Below are positions 56,701-64,000 of a stretch of 64,000 nt of DNA, in pieces. The notes under the pieces are model-generated. The model was not told the DNA's origin and did not search any database. It was given only the letters and a program-made list of their open reading frames with translations. The translations under genes were made by a program, and so were the position numbers. Each line of letters opens with the position of its first letter. Position 1 is the first letter of the stretch. Source of the stretch: Echinostoma caproni (Eukaryota; Platyhelminthes; Trematoda; Plagiorchiida; Echinostomatidae); the NCBI GenBank assembly GCA_900618425.1, contig UZAN01040128.1, positions 8,782-72,781 on the forward strand. The letters run 5' to 3'.

Positions 56701-56887
56701 GGACGGAAAAATGCGAAACAGATAAGGTTGATCTGATGACAAATGGGTTAGGACTAAGGTCATTGTTGTCACGAGGGCACTGTCTGAAGCACAACAAAAG
56801 AAGCGCGAAGCCTGCGAAGAGAGTGTTCAAACCTAAGGAGCTGGAAGACGATAAACCAGCGTGATTGTCTAATTCATTTTTCTGCAT
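10641..56887 (-). CDS. Six-exon SUEL-lectin single-pass receptor (EVA-1-like layout), predicted 778 aa
   Basis: Joined coding exons: 56887-56773, 56688-56494, 27163-27014, 17578-17471, 14423-13789 and 11774-10641, 2,337 nt in all, about 5% of the span. Introns are 84, 29,330, 9,435, 3,047 and 2,014 nt. The first four are phase 1 and the last is phase 0, and the reading frame is kept throughout. Order by residue: signal peptide about 1-38, SUEL lectin 47-155, stalk 156-220, membrane span 221-244, cytoplasmic tail 245-778. The protein should sit in the plasma membrane with the lectin outside. SUEL domains bind sugars in egg lectins and act as protein- or glycan-binding heads in latrophilins and EVA-1. 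A single lectin plus one membrane span points to an EVA-1-like guidance or adhesion receptor rather than a latrophilin, which has seven spans. The function is inferred from layout. The lectin-to-tail model is strong; the first exon is weaker, and extra skipped phase-1 exons cannot be excluded. Confidence 0.82.
11775..13788 (-). other. Intron 5 (2.0 kb)
   Basis: Bounded by GTGAGG and tttgtccaccctcag, phase 0. A 72-codon plus-strand frame at 12532-12750 is open but shows no family signature. Nothing else is seen. Confidence 0.8.
13789..14423 (-). CDS. Exon 5: membrane span and cysteine-rich cytoplasmic segment
   Basis: The acceptor is a long CT-rich tract ending cataaag before 14423, and the donor CAG|GTGAGG is near perfect. 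The exon has two leading bases plus 211 codons and ends in phase 0. It encodes a Ser/Thr/Pro-rich outer stalk, then a 24-residue hydrophobic span (PLFIALAVGLFILLIAMV and the six residues after it) that ends in CRRK. The basic CRRKTR after the span fits the positive-inside rule and puts the N-terminal lectin outside. The following 150 residues carry nine more cysteines at 268, 294, 297, 320, 322, 341, 360, 361 and 367, which is dense for a cytoplasmic region. Overlapping frames on both strands are shadows of this exon. Confidence 0.9.
15308..15766 (+). CDS. Unassigned 152-codon open frame (doubtful)
   Basis: The longest plus-strand frame free of N, lying antisense inside intron 4 of the receptor gene. 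It runs through the CA microsatellite (His-Thr repeats). It also encodes a Cys-rich patch, HCCCCPLYFHCC, generated by a 13-base direct repeat (ttttcactgttgt). No domain, signal peptide or membrane span is evident. Its length is only a little beyond what chance gives in 64 kb of AT-rich DNA, so it is probably not a gene. Confidence 0.12.
   Translation: MFSSDRIIIEWMSNRRCTHITHTHTHSPFSCPGKSLIAEFTNCLVSRELVSSSREVLCPRITEDFGSYTPRNAKLNVTGDRVILQGNIQRQQVKKYDEKDYFHCCCCPLYFHCCKIDETRFAVVMLAYGFFTSQIRSFMIHFLLVIPLCDLL
15367..15385. repeat. CA microsatellite
   Basis: Uninterrupted dinucleotide run in intron 4. Confidence 0.95.
17274..17291. repeat. CAGT tetranucleotide repeat
   Basis: Tandem cagt units with one interruption upstream. 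Confidence 0.85.
17471..17578 (-). CDS. Exon 4: charged extracellular stalk
   Basis: A 108-nt exon sits between acceptor ttaactttaacag and donor CAAAAG|GTGAGC. In the frame set by exons 3 and 5 it reads PSEAIVTEKRADKATEEDA followed by a Gly/Lys/Gln-rich stretch ending QRQPK (residues 154-190 including split codons). It has no cysteine and no hydrophobic segment, which fits a flexible linker between lectin and membrane. A G from this exon plus CC from the next form the Ala codon at the junction. A second frame is also open across the whole exon and would be phase 0 at both ends, but it does not fit either neighbour. Confidence 0.8.
19547..19706 (+). other. Splice-like C-rich acceptor and short open exon candidate
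   Basis: A very pyrimidine-rich tract of about 40 bases ends in ccccag at 19546. The frame after it begins VFYDEEGKKDATIRLA and stays open to tgcag|gtaggg. The protein is not recognised, and no partner exons were found. Confidence 0.2.
24075..24716 (-). mobile_element. Penelope-like element, 5'-truncated copy A (dead)
   Basis: On the minus strand, reading from 24715, the translation gives CSCGAE-stop-VGRTT and then GINKNATSAILAH. This is a decayed GIY-YIG endonuclease end of a Penelope-like retroelement with a stop in place of the conserved tyrosine. The sequence then continues into a 3' untranslated part ending near 24075. About 140 bases (roughly 24332-24468, T-rich) are inserted relative to copy B. 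The outer 226 bases (24086-24311) match copy B with one mismatch. Confidence 0.72.
24086..24311. repeat. Left arm of 226-bp near-perfect inverted repeat
   Basis: Its reverse complement equals 25381-25606 apart from one base (an a/c difference near 24233). It is the 3' untranslated end of Penelope copy A. Confidence 0.92.
25142..25617 (+). mobile_element. Penelope-like element, 5'-truncated copy B with GIY-YIG fragment
   Basis: On the plus strand from 25143 an open frame of 61 codons reads CSCGAEYVERITRPLSERIK, then EHRSACESKGINKNATSAIL, and ends at TAG 25326-25328. The pattern Y-V-x-x-T-x-R-x-L-x-x-R-x-x-E-H is the GIY-YIG endonuclease signature of Penelope-like elements. The usual Gly after Tyr-Val is Glu here, and the reverse transcriptase and the GIY part are missing. 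The rest is 3' untranslated sequence. It is inverted relative to copy A, with the truncated 5' ends facing each other across a 425-base spacer. Confidence 0.78.
25381..25606. repeat. Right arm of 226-bp near-perfect inverted repeat
   Basis: Mate of 24086-24311. The inner arms (24312-24716 and 25142-25380) also pair, but with many more differences and one large insertion in the left arm. Confidence 0.92.
27014..27163 (-). CDS. Exon 3: C-terminal half of the SUEL lectin domain
   Basis: The acceptor is tttccttag before 27163, and the donor is TGCG|GTAAGC after 27014. The 150-nt exon is phase 1 at both ends and encodes residues 105-153. It contains CNTRVDVTQHFQAAC, CDGRSSCSV and LCGKMHLSLTYVC, the recognisable second half of a SUEL/Gal_Lectin domain (Cys-x5-Cys, then Cys ... 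L-x-L-x-Y-x-Cys). Joined to exon 2 it supplies cysteines 105, 119, 125, 142 and 153, completing the eight. Joined to exon 4 it forms Cys-Val-Pro, the usual end of the domain. The family's Asp-Pro-Cys is replaced by Lys-Leu-Cys, so sugar binding may be altered. Confidence 0.88.
30576..30665 (+). other. Short exon-like open segment
   Basis: The frame LNGTPIGFINSDRYVPPEDP followed by IGIRKVFSVY ends at a good donor, TAT|GTACGT. The composition is protein-like, but the acceptor (gatgaag) is poor and nothing matches a known family. Confidence 0.15.
35440..35560 (+). repeat. Possible SINE-like sequence
   Basis: cagtggttaactgagaagc, then ggtttgacac (35494-35503) at tRNA-promoter spacing. Weaker than the copies at 6.8 and 38.3 kb. 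Confidence 0.25.
36501..36530. repeat. GGT-rich trinucleotide tract
   Basis: Impure ggt repeat. A related ggt-rich patch lies at 36290-36320, and the complementary type is at 50.7 kb. Confidence 0.85.
37224..37248. repeat. CT-rich microsatellite
   Basis: ct run interrupted by ccc. Confidence 0.9.
37431..37450. repeat. ACAAT pentanucleotide repeat
   Basis: Four tandem copies of acaat. Confidence 0.92.
38322..38400 (+). repeat. tRNA-derived SINE-like sequence
   Basis: ggtgggtagtaagctt followed by a perfect box B ggttcgatcc (38376-38385). It resembles the copy at 6.8 kb in both boxes and spacing. Confidence 0.42.
39392..40092. other. Assembly gap (701 N)
   Basis: Run of N inside intron 2. 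Frames reported across it are artefacts. Confidence 0.99.
44482..44503. repeat. GT microsatellite
   Basis: gt run with one c interruption. Confidence 0.93.
44587..44809 (-). CDS. Exon-like segment with weak CUB-domain resemblance
   Basis: It lies between a plausible acceptor (ctccctaaaacag) and a moderate donor (CCTCAG|GTCAAT), with 74 full codons. NLSVTLMYTPASVNPTAMGF followed by AFTIHA has the strand pattern and Gly-Phe-x-x-x-Tyr-like end of CUB domains. The remainder (SRCRLPFCPVTSGFEEW) is unassigned. It sits inside intron 2 on the same strand, and including it would break the lectin. No partner exon with a matching phase was found nearby, so it may be a relic or chance. Confidence 0.22.
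46700..46765. repeat. AT-rich palindromic tract
   Basis: tatatata blocks around atta repeats; atcatatatatata and its near mirror make it self-complementary. Confidence 0.85.
47708..48006 (-). mobile_element. Internally deleted mariner-like element
   Basis: Minus strand. The frame from 48006 to the stop at 47773-47775 starts with STVFEWFAQF, an internal stop and RGR. It continues through RCGRPREATTAVEG and ends EERMELHMNAGGEYFEKM. The first part matches the N-terminal helix-turn-helix region of mariner transposases, and the last part matches their C-terminus. The catalytic DDE/D core of roughly 200 residues is absent. Downstream, the minus-strand end is ...ttcagacctcgta at 47708, resembling a mariner terminal repeat that ends on a TA target. 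The other end was not found. Non-functional. Confidence 0.65.
47773..48006 (-). pseudogene. Mariner transposase remnant (N- and C-ends fused)
   Basis: One continuous frame of 77 codons broken by a single TAG. Helix-turn-helix-side and C-terminal segments are joined with no catalytic core between them, so no active transposase could be made from it. Confidence 0.6.
50700..50765. repeat. ACC/CAC-rich trinucleotide tract
   Basis: Impure cac/acc repeat. It encodes Gly runs on the other strand, which explains the Gly-rich frame there. Confidence 0.85.
51596..51692. repeat. 19-bp perfect inverted repeat flanking a 9-N gap
   Basis: ttcgcctgttcgccgagct at 51596-51614 and its reverse complement at 51674-51692 enclose an unfilled 9-base gap. 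The loop contains gcaaacgtttcatcacc, which has the look of a dispersed repeat. The gap probably reflects difficult assembly of the palindrome. Confidence 0.7.
51665..51673. other. Assembly gap (9 N)
   Basis: Lies in the loop of the 19-bp inverted repeat. Confidence 0.99.
56494..56688 (-). CDS. Exon 2: N-terminal half of the SUEL lectin domain
   Basis: A strong acceptor (pyrimidine-rich tract ending ...ctgacag) precedes 56688, and a perfect donor A|GTAAGT follows 56494. The 195-nt exon starts with two bases and ends with one base of split codons. It encodes residues 39-104 and carries cysteines 49, 58 and 93. The pattern EAICADTYMEVKC followed by NTLVILTARLEK matches the start of SUEL domains: Cys, eight residues, Cys, then a beta strand rich in I/L/V and an alanine. 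Where the family usually has Tyr-Gly-Arg, this protein has RLEKQ. About 14 residues more than in latrophilin lie between the second and third cysteines. Confidence 0.82.
56689..56772 (-). other. Intron 1 (84 nt) of the receptor gene
   Basis: A short intron between the signal-peptide and first lectin exons. It contains an in-frame stop, so it must be removed. The acceptor side is strong. The donor GTGACA is weak, so the exact left border is uncertain. Confidence 0.5.
56773..56887 (-). CDS. Exon 1: probable start codon and signal peptide of the SUEL receptor
   Basis: The frame from the ATG at 56887 gives a polar, serine-rich N-region of about 18 residues (MQKNELDNHAG, then a run of five serines). 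A hydrophobic core LNTLFAGFALLLLC follows, as expected of a signal peptide. An in-frame stop downstream means it must be spliced. The only phase-compatible donor near the end is C|GTGACA, with the intron beginning at 56772. That leaves an 84-nt intron and joins to the next exon with a His codon. The donor is mediocre, and the true first exon could lie further upstream. A second ATG ten bases upstream opens a short overlapping uORF. Confidence 0.5.
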
Positions 56888-56897
56888 TTTTCTGCAT
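56874..56897 (-). promoter_or_regulatory. Overlapping upstream ORF at the predicted start
   Basis: The 10-base unit atgcagaaaa occurs twice in a row just before the coding frame. The first ATG (56897) opens a seven-codon frame that stops inside the main frame. The second ATG (56887) is the chosen start. If both are in the mRNA, scanning ribosomes would meet the blocked frame first. It depends on where the 5' end or a leader splice site falls; tags suitable as acceptors lie a few bases upstream. Confidence 0.35.
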
Positions 56898-59800
56898 CTC
56901 ACTAGTACTAATCACGTTAAGCTTCATACATATCACCTTTGTTATTTGCATGTATCATTTACTCATTCTTTCTAATGAAATTATACACACATCTAAATAC
57001 TGTACGTAACAGTAGCAGTAATATGCCGGTGAAGTTGGATGAGAATCGCTGACGTATTAAGGTTACCATATATCTTCAATGATATTATGGCTGCTTGCAT
57101 AACAACGAAACATGTTCCGTAACTACGCTCCCACATCTCACCAACTAAATATGGTAAATTTTTCACTAGCTACGCGTTCACACAGAAGGCTATTTTAGCC
57201 TTCCCTGATCGCGGTAAGGGGTTTTCTGATTACATTTTCTGTTACTCGTTTCACTTCCTGGACCAGCACAGTACAACAAATCATCTGCCGAGGTTCATTT
57301 CTTCTCATGAAATGAATAATGAGACCATAAAGTGGTAAAGATGCTAGCGTTTTGTAATCACGATGAATGCTCAACTAAAATATATCTCTATCAATTGTTC
57401 TCCACATTCTGTATGGGTTTTTCAAAAGCGTTCATTCTTTATTCGGTGATTCCATCTTTCTCTCAAGATGACGGTTCGGTTTCAAGCAGTTTGATGCTTG
57501 TAGGGCTGGGATAATGTTTCTGACCACATACGTAAGCGATCCTAAATTCCAAATTTGACGCTGTACTTATCGGTCAAACAGCAGTGGAATATCCACCCTT
57601 CGACGCGAATGAAACCGTCACCTGACGTGATGATATTGACATATTCTTCCGGACAGGCAGCTGATTCTTCGGTCAACATAACATGTTTCTCCAGGAACGG
57701 TGGAACCTAAATACATATTACTGCTGCAAAATCGGGTGCATCAACTTTTAAACTTAAATACACTATGGACTAGGTGTGAATCGACTTTGGAAATTGGTGG
57801 CATGCGACGGTTTTTTAATGGCAAACTACAGCTTTCTGTGTATAGCCTCTGTACTGGAATGAAATTTGAATGGAAAAAATGTAGACAACTTTAATATCAG
57901 ATCCAAATAGTTGGATACATTTGGGGTTTCTTTGACTGTTCTCTACTTGCAATTAAGCACATATTAATATGATTACGAACTACTAAATTATGCTTATCTA
58001 TCATTTCGTGTTGAAAATAATGTAGGTTCTAGTGTATGAAGGGGCATTTATTTTTATACCATTGCCTGCAATTTGAAATTCTACGTGTAATATTTCATAA
58101 TTGGCTCTCATTTCTTTCCCTGTCCCTTTTTGTCCTCACCGAACCAACTGACACACTCAGAAAAGTGTCAAAACTTCTCATCTGCGGCTTCCGCTCCGTT
58201 TCCTTTCCAACCACTTTCACACGAAAAACAGTTGCATTAGCCTCATCGCTCACTCCTGTTTCATCCCGGATTCTTTTCGTGCTTATTTAATTGACAGCTG
58301 TCTGTCACACGTAATTGAACAAGTTACAATGTTTGCTTATATCGCCTTGCAGTGTCCGGTAGTTGTCGTCAATACAAGGAAATGTGATGCTTTACTAATG
58401 TGCATGTGTTCCCCTGTGTGTTTTGTAGATGTCAAAGCGTGTTACAGACAATCCCTCAAGCAGCATGGATGTTGTGGTTGAACGATGGATCAAACTTTTC
58501 AGTAGTTTCCCCAAATTTGCCATCGTTTTATTGCTCAACCTAAGTTAAGTCTTTGAATAACTTCCCTCAGATATGCACCAACTGTTTATCTGTCACACTA
58601 TTCCATTGGGGATTTTCCTTTTTCAAGCCATGTCCATACCGTGCTAGTGACAATGATTACGATAACAATGAATAAGAACGGGTGATATTGAGAACCATCT
58701 AATTGTTGAATCATGTATACCCCTTTGTACTCACATGAAATTGACCGATCTTGTAGTGAAAGAACATTAGAAAAAATTAAAACGGACAATTTATTCCAGT
58801 TCTTTCTAGATGTATTTGGAAAGGTAGTTTTATTCAAAAATAGACTGCACCATGAATTATATTTATCCTATTGTTTGTATATGATGGTATTACGCAATCG
58901 AGGCAAAAATTCATAAAAATGCGGCATGCAAGACATTTGCCACTGTTAATGCTGGGCAACGCGAGAATCTATTTGTTGTACATACAGAAAAATAAAATCG
59001 TGAACATCTGTAATACAAAACACATTTTCAAGTTGGTACGTCACAGATTGAAGAGTTGCACTGAGATAGCATTTTCAAAGGATGATGTGAAAATATCCAT
59101 TTCTCTAACGCACTGCGCGAATAACAACAAACTAAAACCGGTACAATGTTCAGGTGGAGCGCCGCTCTGTCCTCTGGACAAGAAACTACACTTACTTCAT
59201 GTGTTGTATTCTTCAGCGACAAAAGTGCTATATTTTTCCGTCGAAACCTAATGCTACTGGTAATTCTAGTACCCTGCAACTTGGATTTCAAGACTAGGAT
59301 TTGGAAACTCTTGAAAAATGATTCTATCTGTTGGTTCACCATTGATATGTAGTATAATATAGGCCTTGATAACAAAAAGAATTGGAACAACTACGCAAAC
59401 GTATGCAGCCCTATAGTTACAGCTACCGATACCTTTCGATATTTTCCAGCAAAGTAGATCATACAGGACTTCTCTTACGGGTCGGTTATGGTCGTTTGTT
59501 TTTCACGGCGGTAATATGCGTTCATTATCTTTATCGTGCAGAAGGGAGTGCACATGACTGCGACACCACAAGTTGAACTGATTTGTGATATACGGCTTCA
59601 GATAAATGAAACACTATTCATGCTGAGACATAACTGACGTCAGCTTTGTAAATGAATGACATGAGATCTCGTCAACTTTGTTCACAGAAACACACCTTTT
59701 GCTGAGACGCTGTCCAAAATATGACACTTGTTTCCCTGTACTCGCTCAGCTGAGCGAATAGATTGGGTTGCGATTTGGTGCAGAATTGACCATATCACAC

Positions 59801-62800
59801 TCTGATTACAGATCTGATGCATTTCGCGATTATCTCAATATGAGCGCTCCATCCATCATCGCGGACTGTTTTCATATTCATTGTCGTTATCGTCGCTGTT
59901 TGCATAACTTTCCCTTCGTTGATCGTGTGTTGTTTATCTGCTCTTATCCGTGTCACTTTGGGGATACAATCTAGGGTGATGTGGGCAGATCAGTTGGACA
60001 AAGTGTCGCGTATCCATGAGGGTCGATATGCAAAGTTGAGGCACAAATAACGATGAGTCTGCCTCTTAGAGAACAACTTTACCCCAGTCATTGAGTCTAT
60101 TGGCTAAATCCGGGTAATTTCACAGGCATATTTATTTGACAAAATGTGTTTTTTTTAAGTTCCTTTGTTACAATTCCCAATGGAAGCGAGGCCCATTGAG
60201 TTTGAGGCCGTAACGTTAGGGTAGTTAACAAAAATCATCAAAATAAATGGTTTATATCTCTCATAATTTTGATTTTCGCACGTACCAGTGGTATTAAAAT
60301 AAACTCTTTGAGATTCTCTCTGCAAGCGGTCTGCCACTTGCTATAGACAAACAGTGAAAGCTGAAAAACTTTATAAAACATTTAGGACAATGAACAACTG
60401 AGATACGTAATAATAGATTTTAAATGACAAGATCAACGACAATTCACTGAGTTTCTCTGTTTGCTCTCTGATTGACTCAAGCTGATTCAAGCCGTATAAG
60501 CTTTAAATGAAGACTTTGAATTGAGAACTGATGATCATGCCGATCCATATTCGAGGAATCCAATTGCAATTAACTTTGCTTGCTTTTTTATTCAAACTTC
60601 GACGGACTTCCGAAGGTCAAGATCTAAATGATCCTGGCAGGTGATCAAAATGTGATTTGCTAATCAGTTAGAAAAACACACGAGCTTTGAGGATGTGGAC
60701 ACTAGGGTGATTTTTAAATCCAGATGAACCCTGAATTTCTATACTAGTTCAAATGATTACCATTGTGTATCGTGAGCGCCGTCCTTCTAAACTGCCCTCC
60801 TCGTATATTTTTCCATCGGGTGAAATGAAGCTCATCCTGAAAAATAGTTGCGCCGATCTAGATTGTATTGGTACAGTCATTATGCTGAATGTAAGGGGAC
60901 ATCACTGTTGTACCACCTGAAAGTAAGTATAGCTCGACATGTGTACTTTGCTCTAACTAAGTACGATATTTCTTTATAATTGACAATTACCCATTTTTGA
61001 AATTGATTGTGTGCAATCAGAAGTTTGTTTACATTGGCATTACCACAAAAAATCGGCACTGATATTGGAGAAGAGATAACATCTGGCGCGGAAAATATTA
61101 GTTTGGCTTTCCCAAATGCAGTCCTCTGTGACACTGATTTGATATTCATTTAGTTTTTGAAGGGATGTAAGCATAGTTCTACCGGTTGGAGTGATCTGTT
61201 TTATGGTTTGCAGTCCTTTAGTATATAGAATAATCAATGGTAGACGACATTAGGCTCGCACATTCGATGGCATTATTCTGTGAACAATAAAAAGATTGAA
61301 AATTACATATTCGATATAAACAGTGTCCTTCTAATCGACATACTTCTAATGTAGTATTGCACAGAAACATACTACCGGACTGCTCTTACCATCTTTCATA
61401 CCACTTGTCGTGCGCATATTTTGAGTCTGCCTGACAGAGGCACCCCAGCCGTCGATTCATGTAGGAGCATGTAAAATTACAGCACTGAATTGGTGCGTGC
61501 GTTCTCAACTGTCTCGTTTGGCCCCCGTGGGGAAGGTTAGGAGTTAATCAAATATTTCCAAATCATTAGGACGACTCTTTCGGGTGTCTATAACAAATGT
61601 CCATGAACCCCAGACAACGACCGACAATTGCGAAATGGGCAGTAACATATAAACAAAGGTGTACGATATTAAAGAATGACATTTCATTGCAAATAATAAA
61701 TATCTTATATTTTTGTCAATTTCTGTTCTGCTCTAACATCTGGCTACTTTCTATTGTGTCGTGGAACTTACACTATGCGTAATGTATGTATGAAACGAAT
61801 AATCTACCCCGAGTTTCCAAATTTTCGTGATCCGAATGTAGACGGTTTAGAGTGAGAAAACGAAGTCTTGTTTTACTGTTAAACCATGAAGGTTCAATAT
61901 ATAAATATCAAGAAACCAAATTAAGATAATCAAAAATCAATTCAAGAAATAATAGTTCATCAATGATTCCCTGATCAGAGTCACAAATTCTTACAGAAAA
62001 CGGATTTTGGTGTCTTCATTTGCAGTTCATTTCAATAATATATATTTGGGACAAGGAAGGAGCAGCACAGTGAATGCAATGGAATTGGTCCCAGTGTTGA
62101 CCAATTCTGAGACAAACCCATCTGCATGACACTCACCGTTATGACGTTACTACTGTGCTCATCAGGGAAAATGGACAGCCTAAATCAGTCTCCGCTGTTT
62201 GTAAAATTAAGTTTTGAAATGCTCCATACTGATTGTTTTGGTTTCCACCAGTTTGTGATGGATGAGTGCTTTCATCTCTTTGACAGTATACTGTGGAAGA
62301 ACGTGCATGTCCAAGTTTCCCTTTCCTAACCAGTCGAGAAATGTTGTAGCTCTGCGGGACGTTAATGTAGGTATTGCCAATATGGGCAACTGTCTCGAGT
62401 GGTTTCGATAAACGGCCGGTAGTGTAAATAAAATACAAACAGACACAAATGCTCTGATTCACACAGATTAACTCAAGTCCGTATTCTGAGACCAAATGAT
62501 AAATGGAGTTTAGAACACGTGTTTTAAGTCGGCCACACAAAAGACAATTTTTATATAGTTTGATATAACTTCCTTAGGCTGCAGCCAATAGGTCTCATTA
62601 TCACCCATAAATTATATGCTGAAACTGAGTGACATTCTCGCACCCGTATTTGCTTTAAGTTGCTTATTTTTTTAATCATTTCACGAGCTGTTTCTCTCAT
62701 TCAAGAAGCATATTCTACCGAACTAGAAAAGCTGAGGTGATATTGAATTCAATTTTTGTTTTGTATCATCGGAACATGCTGACACATGCACGCTTCAGAT

Positions 62801-64000
62801 CTCGAATTAAACAAAAACGCGAATATCCAATCAATTTGATGCACCATTGTTTGATATAAATCACAGAGGAAATGAACTCATGACAAAACAGGCGAAATTC
62901 ACAAACCTGGTAAACATTTGTAGTCCAATTTGATCGGTATATTTAACCGGGCACATTCAGCTGACTTGTTCGAGTAAAGGCGATCGACAGACACACGACA
63001 CATGTTTCGACCTTCACACAAACGTCTTACTGTCTAGAAAATAGAGACGAAAAAGGAATGGGATGTGTAAACGAGACACTAAAAACAGTAGTTTTCCCAA
63101 AATCTTTAAGAGAAAATAAACACACTTTTTGTTTACGTGGAAAATATTCTACCCCCAGTGGTACCGCATGTACATGAGTTCAATGCTAGTGAAGCGTTTA
63201 CAAGAGAATATGCCAGGGGCTCCTTATCATCCTTACAATCTGGTTTTCTCCATCTCCCCCCACACACGGACTGAATAATACGAGTATCGTGAACACGGAC
63301 AGAACAGTGTGAAATGCGGAATGCAAGCCTAACCCGTGTGACCCCCTCCACCTTGGATGTTCAGGTGGACCCCGTCACGCGAGGTTCACTGCCATACCCA
63401 ACGCTAGTTTAGGCCATTATTCTCGCCGTGGCGTTTATCTTCGGACGCATGAGACGACCTCCATTGGATGGCAGTGGGGTTCAACCACATCATGAACAAT
63501 TTTGAGGAGAAGAATGATGGTGAACAGTATTTGCAAAGATAAATGTTTCCGATGAAGATGGCCAAGTAATAAAACGGTCGTACGCGGCACGTGTTTTGTA
63601 CAGTTAAGCTCCTCTNGTACACCAAGTAGTCAATGAAACGTTCTCACAAAAACCACACTCAGTTGGATAAATGAAGAAAAATATAGAGAGCTTAAACAAT
63701 TATTGAACCTTTTAAACTAGGATCTGAATGAGAATAAATACATTAGCCGAACTTGTGCGACACCATGACTTTCATCAGTTGTCTTCCTCTCACTGCCGAA
63801 CGTTTTGAAATTCTTGTTCAGGTAGGCTTATATTATTACCCCATACTGCACATATTATTTCTATAATTTTGTCGATTATTTGCTACTTCTTATAGTCGAA
63901 CGCCTTATAAGTGTGACAATTCATAGTTTTAAGGACAAATGGTTGTACATCAGTTGCAATATAACTCAGAATCAGTTAAAAAATAGTAAAACCATGTTAA
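56898..64000. other. Upstream flank without recognised genes
   Basis: The promoter or 5' untranslated exon of the receptor may lie here but cannot be pointed to. Frames of 60-133 codons (for example 62139-62540 minus, 58871-59251 plus) have no family features. A single N lies at 63616. Confidence 0.55.

Noticed and set aside
56447..56902. Reading the signal-peptide and lectin exons as one continuous exon
   Set aside because: An in-frame TAA just before the lectin acceptor requires splicing.
58438..58490. VKACYRQSLKQH, resembling helix II of a J-domain, after a tttgtag acceptor
   Set aside because: No HPD motif, an in-frame stop soon after, and no partner exon.
58871..59390. 126- and 120-codon overlapping frames on opposite strands
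   Set aside because: Length is within chance for this base composition and no family features are present.
62139..62540. 133-codon minus-strand frame
   Set aside because: A second overlapping minus-strand frame is open too, and neither shows a domain or good splice borders.

Overview
The window is a stretch of gene-poor animal (metazoan) nuclear DNA. It contains no bacterial features. Coding sequence is sparse, introns run to tens of kilobases with ordinary GT-AG borders, and most of the DNA is decayed repeats. Single N positions (17014, 39174, 63616), a 9-N run (51665-51673) and a 701-base gap (39392-40092) mark it as a draft assembly. The mix of Penelope-like and mariner remnants, tRNA-like repeats and very long introns would suit a parasitic flatworm (trematode) or a related spiralian. 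That assignment is an inference and was not tested.

One gene can be assembled with confidence. It lies on the minus strand and runs from about 56.9 kb down to 10.6 kb. Six coding exons join in frame into a predicted 778-residue single-pass membrane receptor. The order is a probable signal peptide (56773-56887), one SUEL/galactose-binding-lectin domain split over two exons (56494-56688 and 27014-27163), a short charged stalk (17471-17578), a membrane span followed by a cysteine-rich cytoplasmic segment (13789-14423), and a long signalling-type tail with the stop codon (10641-11774). The four internal junctions from the lectin onward join without breaking frame. The assembled lectin has all eight cysteines expected of the family. 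The two lectin exons are 29.3 kb apart. The layout (lectin, one membrane span, cytoplasmic tail) resembles the EVA-1/EVA1C guidance co-receptor group, and the lectin resembles that of latrophilins. The cytoplasmic part, about 534 residues, was not recognised.

Region by region: 1-10.5 kb is downstream DNA with SINE-like pieces, an inverted repeat near 5.0 kb and a primary-microRNA-like hairpin at 7.26-7.35 kb. From 10.5 to 17.6 kb lie the 3' exons. Intron 3 (17.6-27.0 kb) holds two inverted 5'-truncated Penelope-like copies at 24.08-25.62 kb. Intron 2 (27.2-56.5 kb) holds simple repeats, the large gap, a weak CUB-like exon candidate, an internally deleted mariner at 47.7-48.0 kb and an inverted repeat around the 9-N gap. 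From 56.9 to 64 kb is the upstream flank, with no gene I can support. No second complete gene was found on either strand.
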